DNA of 64,000 nucleotides, taken from contig JAYKAV010001234.1 of the NCBI GenBank assembly GCA_035582835.1, positions 702,657 to 766,656 of the forward strand, given 5' to 3'. The notes under the pieces were generated by a model that worked only from the letters and a program-made list of their open reading frames with translations, was not told the origin of the DNA and ran no database searches. Shown here in pieces: positions 41,357-52,619 of this stretch (position 1 is its first letter; the number at the start of each line of letters is the position of its first letter). Both the position numbers and the translations under genes were made by a program. This DNA is from Phoebastria nigripes. Taxonomy: Eukaryota > Chordata > Aves > Procellariiformes > Diomedeidae.

Positions 41357-44300
41357 CAAAATTAAAACAAAAAAAGGAAATATGAAAAAACTCAGTGGGT
41401 AGAATATTGTGCTCTGTACTAGTGCACTCAGAGAGGCATTATGGAAATGAAATCCCTCCAGAAGAAGTGTGGGAATTTGCATACATGAGAACTAGTCATA
41501 GCTTTCAAGGTCAATAACTATGCAGCATCTTTCCTCTCATTTCACTGTACTGTAAGATAACTGGGTCATCAGTATATAGATTTATATATGCCTTTTAAAC
41601 CTGATCGTCATCTATGATCCCCAGAAATTTTCCCATGCATTAAGAGTCTTAAGAGTCCAGTTGGGAAGTACTTCAGCAGAAGGAATATGCGGTTCTGCGT
41701 TTGCAGGTGCATTTATTTCTCCTCTTCTCCCTAAAAAGTTAACTCTTTCCCCCACCTCTAACTGACAGCATTCATAAACTCCCCCAAAGCTGCCTAGACA
41801 CTACAAAACTGTCAAACAAAATCATATTGAAACACACAGAAGACGATCTACATGATGCATCTAGGTGTACCCTCACATGAGGAATAGACAGCAGTCCTTA
41901 TCAACACTGAGCAACCACCTATTTTTTTTCCAGTTTTATATCCTTTCATCCTGGACTTTTCTTCTCTTTCTGTTATTTGCACAGGCCCCATACAAGATAT
42001 GCCAATTACACNATTTAAAAACAAAACAAAACAAAACTTCTATTTGATAAGCATTGTTCCCACTGCATCTCAGTAGAAGACACACCCATCTTGTTTTGCC
42101 TTCTCTATAGCATTGAAAAAAATCCAAGGCATAGTTAGCAGCTAGAAAATAATTAAACGGATCAGTGAAAGTGGTGCCTTTTGTAATGTTATTTGATCCT
42201 TCTTATTTAATGGAGAATCACACTTATTAGAACAAACTCAGTTTTGTTGGAGAGTGATACAGATAGGCTTCCAGTTCAGCCATAGACATCTGCATCCAAA
42301 CTCTTAATCTTCAGAAGAATTCTCATATACCAAGTCAGATAACAATAGAGGCTTTGAAGACTTCTTGATGATTATTTCAGGATTCAGAGCATCTAAAGAT
42401 TCGCAACAGGAAAAAAATGTGCAGGAAAAATTTGCAAACCTAAACTTGCCTTTTTATGTGCTAAAATAGGGAGTTGGATAGAAAGTAAATTCCCTGGTGA
42501 CCTTTTGCGTGTAGACTTACCACTACCATACTGCATACGCCATAAAACTTTCCTCTGCCAGTGGAAGACATGTCTTTTCCTCCCAATTCCTCTGTTTGCA
42601 TAACCTCTCTGGATGAACGCTCTATTCCCCCTGCATACCCTACTAACAAAGTGCTGAGGAACTACACAGACACTAAAAATGCTACAGTACTCTAAGTTTT
42701 AAATATCTGCCACACTTTTGGGTGAGACAAGTTTGGATTCTGATCAATAACAATCATTTTTACCTAGATAGAATTTACGGATAAAAAAAGATGCTTACTT
42801 AAAAACATCTGCAGTACTGAGAAAAGTTACAATAATACAGATCCACAGAATGCACCATGAAGATCATATTAAGTATTCCCCATGGCTTTGTCAGCATCTC
42901 AGTTGGCTTCCACCTTTCTTTGGGTAAATTGGAATCTTAATTTCTGATAGGAATATCTTTGGTTAGGATAGTTGCTGCCTCTTCTTTCCTCTTCTCTGCT
43001 ATCTCCCCAAGGGAAAACCACAGAATAAAAAATAACATCTTTTTTTCTATTGCATCCCATCTTTTTTTTTTTGGCTAACTGTTAGCTTACGTAAGCTTTC
43101 TCACACGTTTCCTGGGGCACTACAAGATAATGTGGGGAAGAGTGTATTACTGTACTTCCCATCCTTCACGGTTCCTCAAATAACATTTCCAGAGTATGTT
43201 TTCATTAACTTTAAACTTTTCTAGCGTTAGGTTGCATGTCTATAATATAGGCTTTTCAGAGACACTGTAAATGTTATATATCTCAGAATATAATTGTATC
43301 AATCTCTTAACAAGATATGTTGGGAGCATCATACAAAGAAACACTACAATAGCACAGAGTAGAAGAGAAAGCAGTTCTTAAACTGAGTAACATCTACCTA
43401 TCCATACAAACTTTCGTAGTTTGTTCTATGTGATCACTTCTGGGTAACCTTGTTATACATGAATTGAAGAAAAAGAATGCAATATTCTGAAAAATTCTGA
43501 AAAGGAATTCCTCTGTTTCTTTGTTTCCAAAACCAAAATAAAGATAATACCATGAAGACATTGCAAAAATAGTTACATAGATTTTTGAATTAGACAGAAT
43601 GGAATAATAAATGTTAATAATAAATAAAGAGTCCTGTAAGCAGGAAGGAGAAAATATAATGTGCAGTATGGTGCTCACTGAAGAGTATGTGATCTTGTAA
43701 GCGAAGAGCTGATGATAAGGCAGATGGCACAAGAGCAGCAAATTAGGAGCAACTAAACTTTTGAGTACCGCACAATACAAACCAAAGAATGTACTTTCAA
43801 TGTCTTTCTTTGTGCACATATTACAAAAAACCAACATCATCAATGACACAAAATCTTAAGAGTTTCATTACCATGTCATTGTAAATGTGCTTAGCCACCA
43901 ATCTCCACTGGAAATTTACATCTAAAAAATATGTACAGCCACCTGTTGCTACTACTACAGTTGTTTAAGCTGAAAATACTGAAAATTACTTAAAACAGCC
44001 ACTGTTCTTCGTTACCTTTTCCTCATGCCACATCATATACTGCCTGGCTGAGCACTTGGGCCATGTTTTCCTTTGTCTTCCATTTGCTGCCAAGGTACCT
44101 ACAGAAGCCGTGTGTGCATGCGTGCGTGCATATCTTTCTCTCCCTCTCTACATTCAACTCCAGCTGAGCTTTCACTTTTCTAANTCTGTCTCTGCATGCC
44201 CAGGCAATTTCTTATTTCTCCCAGGTAGCTAATCTGATGCATCTGCTTGACTGTCTGCGTGTCAGAATGGACCATCCTTGTACTCCATAGAATGCAATAC

Positions 44301-45199
44301 CAAGATAAACTGACAGCGAGAAGAGACACTATGCAGAAAGAAAGAAACAAACAAATAAAAAAACCCAGGTAGTGCTGCATTCTGACTGAATAGACCAGCT
44401 GAAAGATCATAAGGCCTTCTCATAATGCTATGTATTAAAGAGAGGAGATCATCAGCAAACATACGCCTTCTACAGACACCGTAGAGAAAATCCGGTCTCA
44501 CAACAAAAAGGTCTTGAGTATATTCTGTATGAGAAATGTACACATGGACTTCTTCTGTCAAAGCTATCAACACTACCATGGATACTTATCACATCTTCCA
44601 AAACCTCCAGTCATGAGGAGGTCTTCATTATAACAGGCATGGTACAGACACAGTAAGTAGGCAGATGGAGGAGTTACAAGCAGAAATATGCATGACGCTA
44701 CTTTCCATGCATAATTACTGACTGGGCCCCAGTTTTTCAAATTCAATCCCATCAGAATTTCTTTTTTGTTCCATTCACTCTCCATAATTAAGGATATTTC
44801 TAGACGACAAGAAACTTTTAAATTCCAGTGGAGTAAAATAGGGTAACTGGTAAAATAGTGCTGGAAACATCTATTCTCGTTTAAGATGCAGGCAGAATAA
44901 AAAACCTTTACATGTTTAAACATAAACTTTATAAAGAAAAAATCATACTGAAATTTATTTATCCTTTTTCATACTTAGTAGATTCTTCAAGCTTATTTTC
45001 AGAAAAAATTGGTATCATGCTTTTGAATGGGTAATTTTTGAGGTTATGCATAACTTATGCATTTATTAGTAAAAAAGAGCTATTGTAAAGGTAGCTAAAC
45101 CTCGCTGCTTTACTGAATTTAGTTTATTTCCATCCATCAAAATAATGCTGCAAAAATGTTTTTTAAAAATAATAATAATTAAAAAAATCTTATTCATTG

Positions 45200-46045
45200 C
45201 ATCCTTCCAGCACAGATAACACTCTGGATCAGTTTTTCCACCAGTTTTCCAGTCCCCTTACAGTAGTTTCATCTAGTCTGTATCTCCCCATTTTACCATA
45301 TCAAGTTTAACGCTTCTCTTCTGTTGAGGCATGAGGTGCATTCCCATATAACAGAACAAAATCAGTTGGCTGTGATGTGACTTGTGCTTAACAAATCTGC
45401 GTTGACTTTTACTTATCGTCGTTAGCTTCTAAGTGCTAATAAATAGTTTATTTGTTCCAGAACTTTTTGCATTTGTCATCTGATTGCAGTTGACCTTCTT
45501 AGGGAGATTGAGGCAAAACAGCTATTAAATACTCCAGCTATCCTGGTAACATCTACTGATACTTTAATGTCCCCTTTAATCTGTTCAGTTATTTCTTGAT
45601 TTTGTAAAAAAATTTTTTGCTGCTAAAGCATTATAGAATTATTCTTTTTTTGTCCTTGATGTCTTTTGCTAATTACATTTTTTTCTACAAGTTTCTGTCT
45701 CTTCCCATCCCTGTTTGTGCCATTTCATTAGTTTCTCCTTTTTTGTATTTCCTTCCAGACTCCATTTCACCAAAGAATACGTGATACAGACTTTCTGTTG
45801 TTGCCATATATTTAATCTTTCTTTCATATTGAAACAATTTGCTTTTGTGCTCTTCAATAGTATTGTTAAGGAACTGACAACTCTCAAATTTCTTTCCTCT
45901 ATATCAGTTTACCTATCTTTTTTCTATGTTTATTGGCACCTGCCTTATTGAAGTTCACCATCTTTACGTTAACATTTTCTTTCTTTCCTTTTCTAGTTAC
46001 TATCAACTCTATCATTTCATGATCATTCATCCCAAGGTACTTCTT
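45200..46045 (-). mobile_element. Old CR1/L3-like LINE fragment, antisense (endonuclease end to RT start)
   Basis: Read on the minus strand, about 46037-45938 translates LGMNDHEMIELIVTRKGKKE. The DHEMIE part is the C-terminal motif of the AP-type endonuclease of CR1/L3 elements (usually SDHEM.EF). Further along, near 45450-45360, the DNA follows the reverse-transcriptase stretch that normally encodes QHGFxKGKSC-TNL. Near 45300-45200, 'ctagatgaaactactgtaag' and 'aactggtggaaaaactgatc' match the later 'yGLDE-TIRWV-NWL' region. The region between endonuclease and RT is shortened and many stops are present. Confidence 0.75.
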
Positions 46046-47408
46046 CACAATTGGGCTGTACTTCCCCATTGGCTGTAATCAAAACCAGATAAATTTTGTC
46101 ATTGTTTTCTGCTAACTTCCACATGGCAAATAAACTGAGGTATTAAAGTTTAGTAACGAAGATTCTGTTAGACATTAGATGCTAGACTAACATCTAATCT
46201 GTATTCAGAACCTGGGAAGACATCTCAAACTGTATTTCAGCTGCTGCTCCAACCTTCTGATTGCTAATCCATAATTGATACATGCTATTACTTCAGCTCC
46301 TGAACAACACTGGAACTTTCACCGATTCTTCACTCAGTCTAACTGGGAAATAACCACTGCAACCAACAGGTTCAATGAGGTTTGCAATCTGCTATATGTC
46401 CAAAGCACTAACACTGAAAGCCAGTCAACCTCCAGTGTGAACTGTTTGGGTAAGAAATTTATCAACCTCAAAACCATTTCAGAAAGGTCAATTTGTCCTT
46501 TCCATTTAGAATGCAGCGTGCATTGTTTGTTTTTTTACCTTAATATACTATTTCCTGAGGCATACAGAAGAGGAAAGAAACTTAATCTTTTAAAGTAGAT
46601 ATAAAAACATCATTCTAAATGTGTTTGTCAGTTTTCTGTTTTTAAGTTTCTTCTCTAAAACAGAGCTCAGCCTCATTACACNCTTCTTCCCCACCATTTT
46701 TGGGGATGTAAGAAAATGTGAAAATTATGCTGTTTTCACTGCAGCAGATCACTGATGCATAATATGAAGAGCTAAGTAACAACAACTGTTTGCACATCAA
46801 AGCATTATTATATATATTTAAATATGCCTGAACCACTCTTTGTACTTTTTCTCATTATAACTATTATTGTCTTTTTTTTATCACTGGCAAAACCCCTTCT
46901 TAAGGCTTTCCCACTCAATGTTTACATACTATGCAAACTGCAGCCCAAGATAATTCATCTCCTTTTGAAGCAATTTCTGAGGCCTTCCACAGTCATGGCA
47001 GCAGCTCGTCCCTTCCTCTTCCCTGCAGCTTTCCTCATCTAAATAATTTGATATTTTACTGCTTTGTGGTATGAACTAATTAATTGTGAGTAATTTTGTT
47101 TTGTGTTGATTTGCCATTTGCACCTTTTCCTCTTAACAGCTATTTTCTGTTAATTCTTTCAGAGGAATTGCAGGCATGTCCTCCTAACTACATCAAAACA
47201 AGCATTTCTCACTTAGTGGGGGCNAAATAAACATGATGTAGTATCAGATTAGGCATTCTTGCCATATACTGCAAAATGATCTTTAACTTGCCTAACTAAA
47301 CGGTGGCAGACACATATTTATAAGATGCAATCAAGTCAGAGCTTTCTAATATAGACCACTTTTTTAGTGGGATGTATTCTGAAGCGCTACAAAACTGTTA
47401 TCACTCTA

Positions 47409-47499
47409 TTCCAAACTTCCTGGGATGAACATTATTCACATAATAATGTTCTTCCAAAGAGAGGAAAGAACATTTTGGGGCTCTTTCCTCTGTTTGGAA
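47409..47499. repeat. Nested inverted repeats
   Basis: The outer arms are ttccaaac (47409-47416) and gtttggaa (47492-47499). Inside lie two further perfect 10-bp hairpins: gaacattatt/aataatgttc (47427-47436 and 47442-47451) and agaggaaaga/tctttcctct (47460-47469 and 47482-47491). Together they could fold into a cruciform-like two-hairpin structure closed by the outer stem. Confidence 0.85.
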
Positions 47500-48316
47500 C
47501 AAATCTAAATCTAATTTGCTGAAAACTAGGACAGTTTTGACCATGGTAGCAAACGTGGTCTGTGCCAACTGTCAAGACGTGCCTTAATTAGAACTAAAAA
47601 AAACCCCACAAACATGCTGTACTTTAGATCAGACCAAGCTACACTTACTTAATTTCCGAGACACAGTGCATATGCTGCAATACTCTTCTACATATTCTGA
47701 TGTTTTCAAAACACATGCTTGTAAAGGAAAAATACAGCACATTTCATATTTGCTAACATTAGTACCAATTACCTCAATGTACTGAGCAGCACAGTTGTCC
47801 AGCCTAGACACGGGGATGAATACGAATACTTTAGTTTATATTGATAGCAACAGAGTAATGAAAACAAGCTATATTGTAACATGACTGTAAGGCAAGGAGT
47901 GGATGAGAGTTCAAGAGCCTCAATTCAGCACCCAAACACACAGCAGTCCTCTTTTCAAAACAGTCATACAGTGTGGCCCTGACATTATTAGTACTTCTTA
48001 AAGAAGAGCCCTAAGAAGGCAGCTACTAAACACTAAGACCTTCAGTAATGTGTGGAGGCCAAGTCAGAAACCTAAACAAAATTCAACTATTCCGTGCCTT
48101 TAATGCTTTGCTTATACGTAAGCACTAAATTTCATATACAATGATTAGCATTACTGATATTCTCATGTATGCATTGCAGGGCTGTCAACTTAGGATTTAT
48201 CAGCTTCCTCCTTTCAGTTGTGTCACAAGAATAGCTCACATGTTTTTCTCCAATGTATTTGCTTTGTTCATAATTTTTTTCCTAGGAAGCTTTTTAGTTA
48301 TTTGATACAGTCCTAC

Positions 48317-48471
48317 CTGATCTGCTTGCCTTCTCGAACATCGTACAAAGAAAAAAAGACATCCGTGTCTTCGCCAATTGTATTGTAGGTGAAGCTCTTT
48401 AAACTGAGGAAGAAGTGGTGAGGCACTGGCATACGGCAAGCTTCGCCATGACGCTGACGAATTGTATCCAC
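48317..48471 (-). CDS. DOCK3: DOCK3 exon, 155 nt
   Basis: The acceptor is taatcag and the donor is CAG|gtagga. The exon enters in phase 0 and carries 51 codons plus two bases. The translation starts VDTIRQRHGEACRMPVPHHF, continues FLSLKSFTYNTIGEDTDVFF and ends SLYDVREGKQIS across the junction. This is the start of a beta-rich segment in the DOCK N-terminal domain (Pfam DOCK_N, by family knowledge). The corresponding DOCK1 segment, from memory, contains 'SLYDPVESKFISENYLV', so the position within the family is clear. It is followed by the largest intron in the window (21.9 kb). Confidence 0.95.
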
Positions 48472-49745
48472 CTGATTAAAAACAATGAAAATGATTTTTA
48501 GTTCTTCACAAATAAAAGACGCATGACCGACTTGATAATTTTAGCTGTGATTCTGCTCTCCTTTCTCCATCAAGTAAAAGCTTAATCTCAAATATATTCT
48601 ACCTTAGAGATACATACCAGCTTAAGCTTTCTTCCTCTATTTTTTCAACTTTTAATTTGAATAGTTTGAGAAACCACGATAACCAAGTAAATATGAGATA
48701 AATGGTTTATGCATTTGAAATCTATTTTTATCAAGTAAACCAAGTCACTCCTACTTCTCAAATATTGTCTTGATTCTGGTACTGAAAATGAACTATAATA
48801 AGATGGTGCTAAGGTGGTTCTCGATGATTTCCATTTAAAGCAGATGGACTTTAAAGCATTTTTAAGAATAACATTTGTTATGTTATTTTTTTTCAGCAGC
48901 TGCAATTCATTTATGGAGGTCATTCAGAACCAGGCTTTACAGGCTAATATGCCCTGCAGGTATAACAAAAAGAAATCTTAACAACAGTTGATAATATGAG
49001 CAACCAATAAAGTCAAATAGCAGAAAGGTTTACATTCTGACTCAGTATATCAAGACCTATTTACAACAGTGAAAACTGGGGTGGAGAAAAAAAAAAGAAG
49101 TATAATTAGAAATAAAATTCTTCTCTAATTTTAATAGCCCTTTATATCCATTGTATGCTGATCTTAATAAACTGGTTGCATAAATACCCTAAGGTCACTA
49201 GGCTAGCCTCCTCTGAATGTGTAGACAGGTATATACTAACAAAGAAAATCTTAACATTTTCAGACTTTCAACCCAGATTTGTACTAGCTTAAGTACAAGT
49301 AGAGCTTAAAGTGAATTTTGTTCTGGATTTTAAACTAAATCCAAGTAAATCCTCATCCTTTAAAGACAGGTACCTGTGGAAGCACAGTTCTCCTGGAAAG
49401 ATTAGACCCAGATTCCATGACCAGGAAAGGATTACATTACTACATAAAGTATATGTGAAACAGAAGCCTACTAAGCCACGTGTTAGCAGGTGGAAAGAAG
49501 ACTCACATGGGCAGACTGAGGCTTTTGNTATCACTACAAAAGCTGATCTTTTAAGAACAACAGTTAGAGCTAAGGAAAAGAGGACTAAATGGAAACTGAA
49601 GAAGGACCTTAACAAGTTAATTACTTGGGGATCTTCTGAGGAAGTGTTCTATGGGTAGGGACTTACCCAATAATCTCCATCATACCTTTACATACATTAC
49701 CAAACACTTAAAGACAACAAAAATTCATATGTAGATGATGTTTAC
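48472..49745 (-). other. DOCK3: DOCK3 intron, 1274 nt
   Basis: This is the shortest intron in the window, lying between the 42-nt and 155-nt exons. It has gt/ag borders on the minus strand. Opposing short ORFs at 49289-49658 are not similar to any protein I recognise. No repeat was assigned. Confidence 0.85.
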
Positions 49746-49787
49746 CTGTGATGTGCTCTGCTGGACACTGTGTCTACTTGACAAATG
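49746..49787 (-). CDS. DOCK3: DOCK3 small symmetric exon, 42 nt
   Basis: This 14-codon exon reads HLSSRHSVQQSTSQ. It has acceptor tctccacag and donor CAG|gtaaac, with phase 0 on both sides. It joins SDLYKM of the upstream exon to VDTIRQRHGE of the downstream exon, as I recall for vertebrate DOCK3. It encodes a Ser/Gln-rich linker with no catalytic role. At 42 nt and phase-symmetric it could be skipped without breaking the frame, but no transcript evidence is available here. It sits 1274 nt from the next exon and 8530 nt from the previous one. Confidence 0.9.
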
Positions 49788-51414
49788 CTGTGGAGATACA
49801 AAATAGTAAAATTTAAACCTTTTTGAAAGTAAGAAATATTTACATTATATCTGTGTAGCATTAGAACAGCAATTTTAAAATACGACTGTTCAAGATTACT
49901 ACCAACTTTTCACAGTCTTTTTTCACAGTATATCATCACTCACAAGACCACTAGCTTTCCTAAAGGCTTTTCTCAGTTAAGCCATTTCTTAGCCTAACTA
50001 CTTGAATTTACAGGTGGTATTTACCTTAGCTTTTAACGTAGATGGCTGTCACAAGCTAGACAGAATTTCCAACACTGTAAAAGNATTTCTTTTTGAAAAG
50101 TCCATCACCCTATACTGTATAATCTGTGTGTTCTCTTGCTAAACAGGGGGATACCTCACCACTAATCCTCATCTAACAGTATGTTGTCTATGAAAAGGTG
50201 CATTTGTTAAAAAACACAGACATCTAGAAAGAAGGATGGATTTTAGACTTTGTTTAAACTTTTTGCTCTGATCAGAAAATGAAATCCTGATAAATAGTTA
50301 AAGACTCTTGTACAATTTCAGCTGGCCAACACCTGTAAAGAAGCATCAGTATAAAGAGCTACATCTCCAAAACGAAACTCAGAGGATGATCCTGTATTTA
50401 AAGTCCTTTACGCTAGAAGGAGATGTTATAATCAGAAAATGGACTGCAAGTCTCACTGAAGCGATTTAATCTCCAAAGGGAGATTTAAATACTAATCTAA
50501 ATTGAAAAGGTTTCAGAGAGCTTTAAAAACCATATCATTAATGATTCTGCCATGCCTGTTCTACACGCATTCATCTTAACATAAGCATTTTAAACTGAAA
50601 TATTAACACTACCACATATTAATAAATATTCTCTTCATTCGCCCCCATCTCTATCCTTTTATTACATACCCAACATCTTATTCTGACCAAACATACACAC
50701 TCTGTAGCTTCAAAAGAGGTGAAAGTAAAAGATAGTCTACAAAACGTATTCAGCAATACTTTTTCCAAACTATGCCACTGTCTTTCACACAGAACAAAAG
50801 TAAGACTTTTTACCACAAAAGGAGAGATCTTCATAATGAGACTAAATAAAGAAGATAATAAGTTAAATGGCATATTTTGACATCTGTTTACATTCACAGT
50901 TATAAAAACGTCCTCTTTCACAGTCAGCAGAAGAAATAATGATCTCCAGCTCCATTGTTTGTCTAACTATTGCATTGTCTTCTGAATGTTAAAACCCTCT
51001 AAGTTTAGGTGGCTGAGTTGCCTATTTAATCTTTTTATCACCTGCAACCACTCAGAATCAGCTGGCATAGAAAAGACCAGTTATTTAAGCTGCTCAAGGT
51101 ATCCTGGCTTCTTTTGACTGAAATTAATCTCTAAATCCAAGTAAGAAAGTGGGAGATAGGCAACAGAAATATGAGAGGTGGTCCGAAGAACTACAGTTTC
51201 CTCAGCGAACACAGCTGCTTACAGAGTGCACATTTAGGTAAACGTGTAACAATAAGTGGCCAAAAAACAGGTTTTAGATTTTTCACAATCAAAAGACTAG
51301 ACTTCACTAACTCTCTGCTTTTACGCTTCAGGACCACGCTATTACAATACAGACAACCACTGACTGAGTTAATTTTACGTACCCTTGCCTCTGGCTAGGC
51401 AAAGTGCCTAAAGC

Positions 51415-52580
51415 GTACATGCTTTTGGAAGTCTTGGAAGCCATTTTTGGGTACATGAACGAGAGGGTGACTGAAAATAGCCAACATGGATTTACCAAGG
51501 GTAAATCATACTTGATCAACCTAATTGCCCTCTATGGTAAAATGACCAGATCTGTAGATGAGGGAAGACTAGTGGCTGTTGTCTATCTTGAGTTCAGCAA
51601 GGCCTTCACCAGTCTTCCACGGCATTCTTGTATCCAAGCTGTGAAGTTACACCTGGATGGGTAGACTAACTATACTGGTAAAAAAACCCCAACAAACAGT
51701 TGGATTGTCAGGCTCAAAAGGTAGTGGCTGACGGCATGTATTCTTTAGAGGTCTATCCTGAGACCCATGCAATCTAATAAATTCACAGATGATCCTAAAT
51801 TGCAGGCAGCAGTCATTGTATTCAAGGAGGCGGCCTCCATTCAGAGGGATCTAGGCAATCCAGAGGAATTGGTTAAAAGGAACCTTATGAAATACAGCAA
51901 GGACAAATACAACAAGTCCTGCACCTGGGACAGGCTAGTCCTTCCATGGTATCGGCTGGGAATTGACTGGCAGGTTCCTTGCTAAACAGCAAGTCAAACA
52001 TAAGTCAGGAGAGCACTCTGGCAGCAAGGACATTTAACAGTTTACTGTTTCTATTAACAGGAACGTAGCCAGTAGATTCAGAATAACATTTATTCCTTTT
52101 TACTCAGCATTCAGTAAACTACATCTGAAATACTGCACCCCATTCAGCAAAGGACCACCAAGGCAGCCGGCAGNTGGAGGACATGCTGTATGAGAAGAGA
52201 TGGAGGGAATGCAGTTTTTTTTAGCCTGGAGATGAGAAGGTTTGGAGGTGATCTGATGGCAGCCTTCCAATAACTATGAAGTTATCATCAAGGTGACACA
52301 GCCAGGCTCTTTACAGAGCTGCACAGCAGGAGGACAAAATACTGTGGTCATAAACTACAACATGGCATATCCCAACTTTCCAACAAGGAAAAAAATAACT
52401 CCATCAAGGCAGTCAAGCATTAGAGCAGGGACCCAATCTTTTTCCTTGAAGAATTTCAAGATCCAACTGGACAAAGCTCTGAGCAGCCTGGTCTGAATTC
52501 AGTATTGACCTTGCATTGAGCAGGAAGTTTGACTAGATCTCCCCTGAGGCCCCTTCCAACCTGAAAAGCCTTGTGGGGTG
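51415..52580 (+). mobile_element. CR1 LINE, decayed RT region through 3' end
   Basis: The plus-strand frame 51404-51664 reads NSQHGFTKGKSYLINLIALY and then VAVVYLEFSKAFTSL, which is the CR1 reverse-transcriptase region including motif A. The usual catalytic YLDFSKAFD reads YLEFSKAFT here, so the copy is dead. The frame 51767-51985 starts at NKFTDDPKL (normally FADDTKL, motif C) and continues IQRDLGNPEELVKRNLMKYS and YRLGIDW. The 3' part ends gtttgactagatctccc with ggccccttccaacctg. Compared with the consensus there are internal deletions and frameshifts. Confidence 0.9.
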
Positions 52581-52619
52581 ATATAAAAATAGGACTGTTA
52601 AGAAGTTACCCATCTTTCT

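Larger units (their letters stand above)
26393..48316 (-). other. DOCK3: DOCK3 intron, 21924 nt (largest in the window)
   Basis: Contents found are: a repeat fragment of a widespread sauropsid type near 29885-30010; a 20-bp palindrome at 30161-30180; an A run at 33823-33851; a C run at 38614-38629; a CA microsatellite at 38743-38771; a duplication around an N gap (40936-41356); a minus-strand CR1/L3-like LINE (45200-46045); and nested inverted repeats (47409-47499). The remainder is AT-rich sequence. The longest open frame (43394-43849, minus, 151 codons) has the Phe/Ile/Ser/Tyr-rich look of translated intron. Confidence 0.85.

Noticed and set aside
43394..43849. Longest open frame in the window (151 codons, minus strand)
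   Set aside because: Its composition (Phe, Ile, Ser, Tyr and Leu rich) is that of translated AT-rich intron. It has no domain, no homologue that I recognise and no splice context, and it sits in the middle of a DOCK3 intron.
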